Shown one piece after another: positions 43,561 through 53,720 of a stretch of 64,000 nucleotides of DNA (the stretch's first letter is position 1; every line of letters starts with the position of its first letter). The stretch is taken from contig CM076267.1 in the NCBI GenBank assembly GCA_038380795.1, forward strand, positions 21,288,001 to 21,352,000. Direction: 5' to 3'. The DNA comes from Pyrocephalus nanus. Its lineage: Eukaryota > Chordata > Aves > Passeriformes > Tyrannidae. The translations under genes and the position numbers were made by a program. The notes under the pieces were generated by a model, which saw only the letters and a program-made list of their open reading frames with translations, was not told where the DNA came from and did not search any database.

Positions 43561-44303
43561 AACAAGTGTTGCTATCTCTGTATCTAACTCATTCAAGTGG
43601 CTCAGATAGTTGCTATGGTGCTGATCACTGTCTACATACTTAAAAATTAGATGAATAAAATTACCTTGTGGCTCCGGGATCTGTCCTGGGCTTCTCTTGC
43701 TCCCTGTGTTGACTTTACAACAGGAAGGCAGCTGTCAGTATATTGCTCTTGCTGTATGAAGTCAAAACAACTGTTGCAATAGTGTGAAGAATGAATAGGA
43801 ACTCAAGAAACACTGAAATGTCAAAACGCCTGTTCTGACTTCACCCTGTGCTCATGGCTGCGAGTCACAACTTGATCCTGCCTCAGTGAAGACAATCCTT
43901 TACCTGCTGACTCGAGGCCGGTCTGTAAGCCTGGGTTCAGAGGCTGTGCCAACACAGACAAGCTGGAGACAGTCGGGTGATCCCCAGCACTGCTCTGCTC
44001 ATGGTCCACACTGCTTTAGTTGCAGCACTTGACCTGGTTTTGGCCCATGCCAACTAGCAACAGAGACTGCGTCCAGCTGTTATTTGTGGGGGAGCATGCA
44101 CCACGGACCATTTCCAGTGGGAACTACAGACAGGCCGCAGAGTGCTGGTATGGCTGGTCTGTGCTATTTGGCCTCAGGCCCCAGAGCCCCGACCCTGTTT
44201 TATTTACTGGCAGGGTCACAGCTGTAGTTTTCATAGGAGAGCTGACCGGGTGGAAGTGTCCATAGTAAACTTCCACTGCTGAGGACCACTGAGCCAGGAT
44301 GGT
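43561..44303. other. Intergenic, nothing recognised
   Basis: Between the RAPGEF4 3' UTR and the solo LTR. The short open frames on both strands (44,020-44,265 and the antisense ones) show no family resemblance. The 6-bp target duplication GATGGT closes this stretch at 44,298-44,303. Confidence 0.6.
44298..44303. repeat. Target-site duplication, left copy
   Basis: GATGGT directly before the LTR. The identical right copy is at 44,921-44,926. Confidence 0.85.
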
Positions 44304-44920
44304 TGTTGGAAATGGGACCTGCACTGATACAGATGAATGGGGGAAGAATAGAGAGAAGGAAACCAACTTCGATGTGTGGAAAGTACAGAGAAATCACCCC
44401 AGAACTGGACTTTAAGTGTGCCTCAAGGACTTTTGTGTAGTAGCTTGTATTCTTAATTTAAACCTAATATTAGGTTGACCATCCCCCATTTTCCCTTCTT
44501 CTGCCCCCCTAGCCGGTAAGCCCTGTCAGGCTTGGCAACACTTCCCTATTGGTTGGTTTACCCCGAGGTACCATCCAATCATGTTATCCCAAGTTCTCTC
44601 CTCCCCAGTTGACACCCACGTATGTTTTATTCATTATCCTTTACCCTATCAAATGTAGCGGATTTGCATGCTCCGCCTAGTCACCTCCTCTTTTCCAGAC
44701 TGTTCTTCCCCAGGGGATATAAAAAGCCCCCCATTTTGTTAATAAGATTGGATCAGCCTTGGCTTTCTAGGTGTTCACTTCGTCTCCATGTCTTCTTTGA
44801 GGGCGCAGCGCAGGTGAACCTAACCTCAAAGCTTTTGCTGCTGCTAGCTCTGACAACTCACAAAGCAGGCAAGAACCCCCGTCGCTGGTCTGTTCCCCTC
44901 CCGAGAACAAGACTGCGACA
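44304..44920 (+). mobile_element. Solo LTR of an endogenous retrovirus (6-bp TSD)
   Basis: A 617-bp element starting TGTTGG and ending GCGACA, flanked on both sides by GATGGT (44,298-44,303 and 44,921-44,926). TG...CA termini and a perfect 6-bp duplication are what retroviral integration leaves, and 6 bp fits alpha/beta-retrovirus (ERVK-like) groups. Promoter parts lie in order on the + strand: inverted CCAAT (44,548), CCAAT (44,575), octamer ATTTGCAT (44,662) and TATAAAA (44,718). There is no internal gag/pol/env sequence on either side, so it is a recombined solo LTR. Confidence 0.85.
44718..44724 (+). promoter_or_regulatory. TATA box of the solo LTR
   Basis: TATAAAA at LTR position about 415 of 617, so transcription would start near 44,750 and point toward MAP3K20. 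CCAAT and octamer motifs lie upstream in the U3 part. Confidence 0.6.
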
Positions 44921-44926
44921 GATGGT
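44921..44926. repeat. Target-site duplication, right copy
   Basis: GATGGT directly after the LTR terminal CA. Confidence 0.85.
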
Positions 44927-46651
44927 GAGGACAAACATCTCTGTTTAGGGTTGTAGAGCCCAAAGAGTCAAAGAGTGCCACTCTCCCTACCTGGCACATT
45001 TCGCTAGTGTCGCTTTGTTAGCATTTGCTCTTTTTCTCAATGACCAGGCCTGGTGTTGACAAAGGCAGAGAACAAAGGTTAAATCCAGAGAGGCTTGAAT
45101 CCTGCACACCAGGAGGCTACAACTGTTTGGTAAAGGCAGGATCCAAAATATTTTCCATGGAGATCTTGTTCAAACCCAGTCAGTGACAAAGACGTGGTAG
45201 TGCCAGATAGAAGAGTTAAAATGTATTTGCAGGACTCTGTAGATTGAGGACTTGGGTTCTTCCTTCCTAAGTAAAATACTGTAAAGGCACACTGCCTCTG
45301 CACATCAGGTACAAAGAGAGAGACAGAGATTAAAAAAAAAAATCCCTTTTCAGAGACACTGGCAAAACAACCTTTTAAGTACAAGAAGTTTAAATATAAT
45401 TTAGAAATCTTACAAAATAAGTTAGAGAGAAATCAAAAGGTTTAACTTGCAGGGGTTCCAAAAGAGATAATGAATTTTGCTGGGGAAAAAAAAATTAACA
45501 AAATTATAAATCTAAATTGTTAACATAGCTTCTTAGTAAGGTCAACTGCATAATATACAGCACCTTAACCTCTTCTAGCAATTTTTAAACACCATGCAGC
45601 TTAAATAGACTACCTCTGAATTCAGCAGTATTTCATCTGGGAGCTCTGAATGCAAATCAAGAGGTAATAGTGGAAGAAAATTAAAAGATGTGCTATTCTC
45701 ATTTTGGTTTTTGTACTGATAATAAGGAAAGCAGCATAGAGTAATATGGCAAAGTGAACCTCTAACTTGAATAGCTTTTCTTTCACTGTTAATCTGAAAT
45801 GCATTACACTCTGCCTTTTCAAATAATGATAATGTTCTTTACGGTAGCCTGCATTAACGTTTAGCAGGCATAAGCAGCAGCTGTCACCAGAGGTCAAGGT
45901 ATTAGCAATCAAAGGAAATAATGACCAGATTAAAAAGTTATCACTAAAATTACTAAACTAGAAACTTCTTCAGCAGCCTACCTCTGGAGCCCTGCCCGCT
46001 GGGCTGTAGCTGTGCCTGTGGAACCCCTGCCCCCCTCAGACACCTTGCCACAGCAGTACCGTGGGGCTGGACAGCTCTTGGCTGGGGTGTACACACAGAA
46101 GCCTCAGCGGCTGGAGGGAACCCTCACCCCTCTGCCTCTCTTGGAAATGTACATTGCTGCCTCAAAACAATTCCTGCAAGACTGGTGGCTAAAACCTGAC
46201 CTCAAGCTTCCCATGTGCTACAGGAGCACGTGGGGTACGTCCTGCATGCATTTACCTACACATCACCCAACAGCATCCAGAGACTGGCTCCTGCTTCATC
46301 TGCCCTATGCTTTGCTTTAGCAATTACAGACAGCTCTCATACACCATCTAACTCAGGAAGCAACTTGTACGTTCACAAAGGAACACAATCCAACCATGGG
46401 CTTGGCAGTTTATGGCTCAAGTGATGGGGGGACTACTGTAAAAAAGGAGATTCTTAAAAGGGAAAAAAGAGCATGTACAGCTACAAAATCTATCATGTCT
46501 AACCGATGAAGGATATTTCACAAAAGGTTCACTTTTAAAAGGCCTGGCATTCAAAGGTAATTTCTGAATTCAAAATAAACTCAGAAACCGACATGATAAT
46601 GCATAAAGAACGAGTAATTACTGACGCAAATTGGAATATTTTTCTTGGAAA

Positions 46652-46681
46652 CTCCATGTGATAAAAATGTGACACATGGAG
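46652..46681. repeat. Inverted repeat, 9-bp perfect arms
   Basis: CTCCATGTG (46652-46660) and CACATGGAG (46673-46681) around a 12-base loop. Confidence 0.7.
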
Positions 46682-48712
46682 GTACTGGTAAGAGCTTGAC
46701 CTTTATTTCCTGGCCCTAATCCATTTGGGTCAGAGTGACAAAAAGCTAAGCCTTTGTCACATGGCAGGGGTCAGCCAGTCGTTTAATTTTTTTCCTCTTT
46801 TTGCTTTCAAATGCAAATAAAGCACATTACCAATGAAAATAATGATTGTAAATGAATACCTCAATTAAAGGAAATTTACATAAAGATACATAGGATAGAG
46901 GTGATAGTAGATACTCCAACATCCTAACAGACAATAATCCATTTCTTAATCAACTTCTGTCAATAATCATAAGCTCCCTGCTCTCCATGGTTTCCTCATT
47001 ATAACACCACCTCTTGTGTTTTTAAATAGTTCTTTCTTCAGATGCTGTCCAAGCCAGCAAGTGAATCCACTAGCTGTATTTGCCGACTCTTTGTGGTTTT
47101 TCACAGGTGTACATTATTTCTGCACAGGAGTACTGTCGGCAGCATTGTGGATGTTCTCAGATAACAGAGAGCCAGTGCTGCCTTGGGTTTTCTTTAGATG
47201 TCCTCATTCTCTGTAGGACTGACCCTTGAGGGCTGCAGTACTGGCAGGTTGCTGTCTAGTGTCTGTTTGAAATCCAGCATTTCCTTCCATTTGTGATTCC
47301 TGCCCTAGTGTTTCTCCTGTTCCAGTCGTCTGGCATGTAACTCCTTTGTGGTGCTCCTGATCAGTTAGCACTGCTGCCAGAAACGAGTTAGAGGTTTGTA
47401 TAGATTTTTGTTTTCTTCTGGTCATAACAAGATATTGTTAACAGTGTGCTTGTGTTTTGGGGGGGGTTGATCACCTTTTTTTGGAATCGGGCAAAGGGAC
47501 TGAGATGATATGGCTAAACAGATTTATCAAGAATAAGGGCTTTTCCGAGGCAGGCTAACATTATGGACATTTTCTAGTCTTATTTAATCTCTAAATTCAA
47601 AGAGAAAAAGATGTGATCTCCAATAAATTTGTTTCTAATTCACATAGTCTGGATTAAACAAGTAGCAAAAAATGTAAGCTACTAATACTACAGTATATCA
47701 TTAAATAGAACTAATATTTTAATCTTAATTCAAACTGATTCCCTGTCAATGCTTGTCAAAACTTTAATGATTCCAGTACCTGGATATACTTTCAAAGAAA
47801 GATAAATGTGCCAAATAGTTATGTGCTAATTGGTTTTAATAAAGAAAATATTATGCTTTAAATCAGTTGTTAAAAGTTCTGTTATGTCACCTTCCCCTGG
47901 TGGTCCTCAGAGGTGGTGGAATTGTGCCTGACTCTCCCCAGACTCTCTGTGACTGAGCAATCTATTGGAAAAAAATTTCAAAGGAAATGAAGGGACTGTT
48001 GCTTCAGTGGAGCTTGCAGTAGTGTGGATTACAAAACACAAATGGGCACAGCTACAATAAATTCAGTACAGCTTTAAAACAAAGAAAACAAGGTTAAGCT
48101 GTATTACATTTTAGAGGAAAAAAGTGCCAAAATTAGAAAAACAAATTAAGTCTATTGGACCAAAAAATTAATATAAGAAGGAGTATGAGCTATATATATA
48201 TATAATTAAAAGTATGTAATGAAATGGTAACTGAGCAGAGTACTACTGAGTGGATTACAGCTGAGTATAATGATCAGCTAAAAATTGTGGTGCCAGAAAA
48301 AGATAAGAAAACCATTCTTGTAAAACAATCAAGAATTCGATTTCTTGTTAATATTTTGCTATTTCGTGGCTATCTCATTGTTAATTATATTGACATTTTT
48401 GAAGTTATATGTGCTTTTTATACTGCACACATGCCTGATCAAAAGGCAAACAGTGTACAAGCTGTAGCCTGCCAGTTCTGAAAACCACTGTGCACAAAGC
48501 AGGTGTTTGATCCACATGCAATACACCTACTGCACACAAGCACACTCTGACACATTAATGTCTGTATTAAATAATTCTAGTCTATATTTTGAAATTCTGT
48601 ACTTAACAAATTTATAATTATTAATTAATTAATATAAAGTAATATGTTTAGAATTTTATATTAAATATACCATATAGGCAATTTCATGAATTCTTTATAT
48701 TTCTCTCTAATA

Positions 48713-48746
48713 CAAAAAAAAAAAAACAAAACAAAAAAAAACCCAC
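48713..48746. repeat. A-rich low-complexity stretch
   Basis: Runs of A interrupted by single C residues. No retrotransposon body or processed pseudogene is recognised next to it. Confidence 0.8.
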
Positions 48747-51700
48747 AAAACCTAGACAAGAAAACAACAACAACAAAGGGGCGTCTAAGAGATGTACGAC
48801 GGTTAGTACGAGCTCTTTTTTCATTTCCTGTGAAAGTTGAGAATAAGCCATTGCCCACAGCACAGCAAAGACTGGGCTGATGAAGCAAACAGGAACCACA
48901 GCCTGCATGTGCAGGCATGGGGGCTGCATGTGGCATCAGGCCAGTGTTTGTGGGTGCATTTACAGCAGGAATAGCAGGATTTCCTCAGAGCCAAATCCAA
49001 AGAGAATTCCTTAGATTTTCCACTTGCCATCTCTCAGAAAGAGAAAAGGCAGCTTATTTTGGCTAGCAGTACCATGCAATTTGCCTTTTAGTTATGAAAC
49101 CACTCCTTCCAGTTGTGTTTTGGGGTGTAACTGCAGAAGTGTGGATTGTGGCCTATGTGGACATACCTGCATAAATTTCAGCGAGTAAAGTGCAAGCAAA
49201 AGTAACATAGAGAGGGCTTTCACGCCAGCCACTCATCTACCTCTTCCAAGTCACAAACCTGACGGAATAAATGGCATAAAATTAATGCCACCTTCTTGTT
49301 ACTGCTAATATTGCTCAAACTAGCTGTATTACCATTAGCATACACTAGTGCTACATCTTGTACAGTAGCGTGTGTACAGCCTTCTCAGTGTACCCCAGGC
49401 ATGACCTCCACCATGTTTTATGGCCAATTTTTAAGATAGAAGTGGAAGCAAGCCATAGCAACCAGAGAAACAGCAGTGCTTCAAAGAAACCTCTCTACTA
49501 AGCCCGAGATGAACTCTGGGCCAGTCTTGAAGGAGAATTGAAAAATACGGAGCAGGTGTCCACCTCCAAATTATCTGTGTCTAGAGTTTCACGTACAGTT
49601 TAAGCTGGCATAAACCAGCACTACTGCTAAAAAAACATTTCCAGGCTCCATCCTCTCTCAGCTGCTTATATCAGCCCTTGCTCCTTTCCTGCCTTTGCAC
49701 TGGCACGAGTCTTGGTGCAATTGCCCCATGACTTGCATTCTGATCAGGGTGAAAACTGATTGCTTTTCCCTGCAGTAGCTTCTCCCCAGGCCAGTTCCCT
49801 GTGCAGCCATGAAAACACCGTGCTGGCAGAAGGTGAGGTGGGCAGCTCAGCAGCAGGAACAGGGCTCGACGGGCAGGGGAGGGGTGTGCCTGCTGCTTTT
49901 GGCAGGCAGGATGATTCAAACCGCCTGGACGCATGCATGAAACTGTATTTTCCATGTTGAAAGGTGGTGAGACAACATTGCACACCCTGTGATGAGATGT
50001 AAGGAGACAATTCATATGAATCCTTTCAAGTCTAAAACTGAGTTAAAAGTTGCTAGAGCTGCCTTTATCCTTTGCCAATTGTTGTGGCTTTACAATAACT
50101 TAGCTTGTTAGCTTTTAAATATTTTCTTTTCCTGCCTGTTCGTTATAAATTGAAGAAGTCTAAGATGAGGATTGAGCAATCCAGAGGAAACTTCTGAGTT
50201 TCTCAGGTTGAATTTGCTGCCTCAAAAAGGGGGGAAAACAAAACATACCACCGTGTGCTGGCTCACTGTTTTATATCTTATTATGACCACCTAAAATAGT
50301 GTAGCACTGGGCTTGAACAGTCCTTGTGCAGGCTCCTTTGCTTTCTCTTACTTGTCCTCTAACAGAGCAGGTGCAATTACATGTTTTAAACAAGTGGCAT
50401 GTTAACACAGTGCCTGGTGCAGACTCTGCACTCCTACTTTTGAAGTAGGAAATATTAACCACCCCTTCATTTCTCATGTGCTACTGGAATAGTTTTTCTT
50501 TCTGCAACCAGGGCCTAAAGTCAGACACGATAAATCCTAGCTCTGCAGATGGACAGCCGTGGACAAAATACCTGGACCAAGCATGCTGGGCAAGAAACCT
50601 CTGAATGCAAGTGTTCAAGTCTCTGAAGAAAATGCCTATGAATCAAGTCATTTAACATTCAAATAGATTTTTAAATCATTTGACTAATTGGCAATTGCCT
50701 CAGACAGGAAGCACTTAAGTCACAGCATTTAAGAGACTAAGTATGTGGCACCTTGTCCTCCTCCAGAGCATGAGTTTCATGTGACTTGTGTTTGATATTT
50801 GTGTGTTCTTTTAAAATGTGGCTCCTTTGACTGTAGACTTCTCCAGGCTTACCAGCATATCAGTTCATAATAAAGCACAAGCGCTCTCAGATCAGACAAG
50901 AAGGGCCTGAAACTTTTGTAACCAGGGGAAGCCAGAACATGCTTGTCCTGGCAATACTGAACCTGTCAGATGGGCTAAAGGGATCACCAGTGTCAGCTTT
51001 TTGACTTTCTTACCATCTTCATGTACTTATTGCACTGAGTGCTTAAGCTCTTGATGAACTTTATTCCTATTATTACGGTTCAGTGAAATGTCTTATTTTA
51101 AGTACAGAAATGTATGCGTTTATGCTCCACTGTTTTGACTGGTTTTTACCCTCTCTTGTACCGAACTATCACATCTCGGAGGAAAGCCTCTGATGTTTGT
51201 TAAACTACTGTATTTGATTCATCAGTAAAGTGTTCTATGATTCACCTTGATACCATACATCTTTGAGATGTACAATTAATGTATATGATTCAGTGTGATG
51301 CAGTGCACTTCTTTGTGAATCACTGTGCTACACAGCTGGGTTTATATGGCAGATCTACATATGCATGTAAAAATAGTCAAATATGAGAGACAGCAAGGAG
51401 CTGCTGCAGTGAATGGAAAATCACAGTGTACAGTCACCTGTAGATGACCTGGGGAGTGCAGAGTAAAGTAGCGATAGGCATTGAATCTTGCACGATACTG
51501 ATACAGAAAATGTGCTGTCACAGCCATGTGATGTGCTTGCCTCAGTAGAAAAACTGTTTGCCCCCCAAGTCTTTTGAGTCACTTCCTTTAAGCATGACAG
51601 CCTATTTTCAATTTGCAGAAAGTTTTCTGCAGTGGCAGAGTACCTCAATGGCATTAAAACATTTGGCTAAGAAAGGATCTCCAGGTGACTTCAGAGGGTG

Positions 51701-52267
51701 GAGGTGGGTTGTCTCTGTTTCATTCCTGACCTGGGGTGATAATCCCGAGGGCAGCTGGGGAATATGGACAAGGAAAGGGAGGGTTACAATCGCCAGTCAA
51801 ATCCTCCTCTTCTTATACATTCCTAAAAGGAGGACTGCCTTTGGGAGCACAGCCTGCTCCCTTCCTACTCCTGGGGACCTCCAGACCTGCACCCACAGCA
51901 GTTTGGCAATCCCAAAATATAAAGGTGCTGCACCTTATGGAAACACCATCCCAACCCCTGTGGCACAAGAACAATGAAGCAGGGTTTTTTTACAGTTAGC
52001 ATCTTCTGGTCATTTTGGTAAACAATTTAGCCCTACTGCCTGTCACTGAAGCAGGAACCCTGGATGGAGGAACTTGTGCTTCCAAAGCTGTGACTGCTGC
52101 AGCATGACCCCGTGCCCAGACTCCCTCCACCTGTAATGACTGGGCTGCACTTGTCAACTGGAAATACCTGAGCAAACAGCCCTGCCTGATCCAGAGGCTT
52201 TTCCCAAGTTTGGCATGGCTGACCAACAAGCAGACACCCACTGAGCCAGAGGGCATCCTCCTTGGAC

Positions 52268-52903
52268 AGCCCAAGCTAGGTGGGCCAACTGTATCCTCGT
52301 GGGGGCAGCAAGCAAAGCATTGCCAGCTGGTCGAGGGAGGGGATTGTCCTGCTTTGTTCTGCACTGGGGCGGCCTCACCTTGAATATGGTGGGCAGTGTT
52401 GGGCACCACAGTATAAAAAAGATATAAAGCTATTAGACAATGTCCAAAGGAGGGCAGTGAGGATTGTGAAGGGCCTTGAGGGGAAGCCGTATGAGGAGTG
52501 GCTGAGGGCACTTGGCATGTTCAGCCTGGAGGAGATTGAGGGGAGATCTCATTGTGTCTACAACTTCCTCGTGAGGGGAACAGGAGCGGCAGACATTGAT
52601 CTCTTCTCTATGGTGACCAGTGAGAGGACCTGAGGGAATGGCCTGAAGCTGTGTCAGGAGAGGTTTAGTTTGGATATTAGAAAGAGGTTCTTCATCCCGA
52701 GGGTGGTTGGGCACTGGAACAGGCTCCCAAAGGAAACGGTCACAGAACCAAGCCTGGCAAAGTTCAAGAAGAATTTGGACAACACTCTCAGGCACATGGT
52801 GTCACTTTTGGGGATGGTCCTGTGCAGGGCCAGGAGTTGGACTCGATGATCTTTGTGGGGACCTTCCAATTCAGAACATTCCGTGATTCTATAATTCCGT
52901 GAA
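52268..52903 (+). mobile_element. CR1 LINE 3' fragment, sense, next to the MAP3K20 CpG island
   Basis: Typical CR1 blocks are GGCCTCACCTTGAATATGG, GTTCAGCCTGGAGGAGATTG, GGGCACTGGAACAGGCTCCC and GAGTTGGACTCGATGATCTT, with a 3' end CCGTGATTCTATAATTCCGTG. It is 5'-truncated and carries internal stops (for example TGA after GAGAGGACC). It ends where the CpG island begins. Confidence 0.95.
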
Positions 52904-53199
52904 GCCGATGCCCCGTCCTGCTCGCCTCACGCCAGCCCCACCACAGCGTCCAGCGCCCCGTAACCCGAAGTGTCGTGGACGAGGCTGGGGGGCACGCGCT
53001 GCCCGTCGCTCGCCACACACGCACCCCGATCCCGGGGCGGAGGCGCTGCCGTGGGGCCGCTCCATGCCGGACCGCCCGCCCTGCCCCGGCCCCGCGCCCC
53101 CTGCAGCCGGGGCACCGCGCTGCCCGCGCCGCCCCGCGGGGCCCGGGGTGGCGCCGCTGCGAGGCTGCGCGGGGGCGGCGGCGGCTCCGCTCCCGGCTC

Positions 53200-53314
53200 C
53201 AACCGGAAGCGCGGGGGACGGAGCGGGAGACGCGGTCGCGCCGATTGCAGCTCCCTCGGCGGCTCCGGGATCGGCGCCGCTCGGGTCCCGCCAGCCCGGA
53301 GCCCCTCGGGAAAG
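53200..53314 (+). other. MAP3K20: Putative MAP3K20 non-coding exon 1 (5' end not defined)
   Basis: A consensus donor AAAG|GTGAGG lies at 53,315 inside the CpG island. Splicing to the acceptor at 59,878 would give a leader ending in the first coding exon. The transcription start is unknown; the 53,200 boundary is only nominal. Human MAP3K20 also has a non-coding first exon. Confidence 0.45.
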
Positions 53315-53572
53315 GTGAGGACGGCGAGGCGCCCCCGCGGGGGCAGCGCTGGGGGCGGCGGCGCGGTCGGTGCGCGTTCGGCCGGGCGGAGGGAGGCGGG
53401 GTGGCAGCTGTCGGGGCCGTGCCGTGCCAGGGGTGTCCCCGCCGGCTTGGACGTTCCCCGCGCTGAAGCAACTTGGGAAGCCCCGGGGAGGGAGGCAGCG
53501 CGGCCTGACCTTGCGTCGCCCCCGTCCCGCCGCCCCCGAGAACCCCCCGCGAAGGCAGCGGCGCCCAGGCGC

Positions 53573-53597
53573 GGGGGGACGGGGGTCGGGAGACGGG
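53573..53597 (+). other. G-quadruplex motif downstream of the putative first exon
   Basis: Four G runs separated by AC, TC and AGAC (GGGGGGAC, GGGGGTC, GGGAGAC, GGG). This satisfies the G3+N1-7 rule on the + strand. Confidence 0.7.
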
Positions 53598-53720
53598 CCG
53601 AGCCGAGCCGGGGCAGCCGGGCGGGCAGGCGGGACGGCCCGGCACGGAGAGAGGTGGTGCCAGCGGCGGCCGCCCGTGACGGCGGGCAGGGGCGCGGGTA
53701 GCGGGACACGAGCAGCCGGC

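Larger units (their letters stand above)
44927..52267. other. Intergenic region between RAPGEF4 and MAP3K20
   Basis: About 7.3 kb with no supported gene. It contains a TA microsatellite (48,190-48,206), an A-rich stretch (48,713-48,746), an inverted repeat CTCCATGTG ... CACATGGAG (46,652-46,681) and scattered short open frames on both strands. The longest frames (51,558-51,977 +, 51,996-52,511 -) lack motifs or splice context and are taken as chance. Confidence 0.7.
52905..53720 (+). promoter_or_regulatory. MAP3K20: CpG island, probable MAP3K20 promoter
   Basis: Very GC- and CpG-rich block of about 800 bp in otherwise AT-rich DNA, with Sp1-type GGGGCGG boxes and no TATA box. It lies upstream of the MAP3K20 coding start on the same strand. 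The long open frames through it on both strands are stop-poor because of composition, not because they encode protein. Confidence 0.85.

Noticed and set aside
48661..48936. Phe-rich antisense frames near 48.7 kb
   Set aside because: Created by the A-rich low-complexity run read as Phe codons.
51558..51977. 139-residue open frame on + in the intergenic region
   Set aside because: No recognisable motif, no promoter or splice signals; chance length in a moderately GC-rich stretch.
51996..52511. 171-residue open frame on -
   Set aside because: Its N-terminal part is antisense CR1 sequence and the rest has no motif.
52970..53701. Overlapping GC-rich open frames on the + strand (243 and 163 residues)
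   Set aside because: Stop codons are rare at this GC content; no domain, no splice context, and several frames are open at once.
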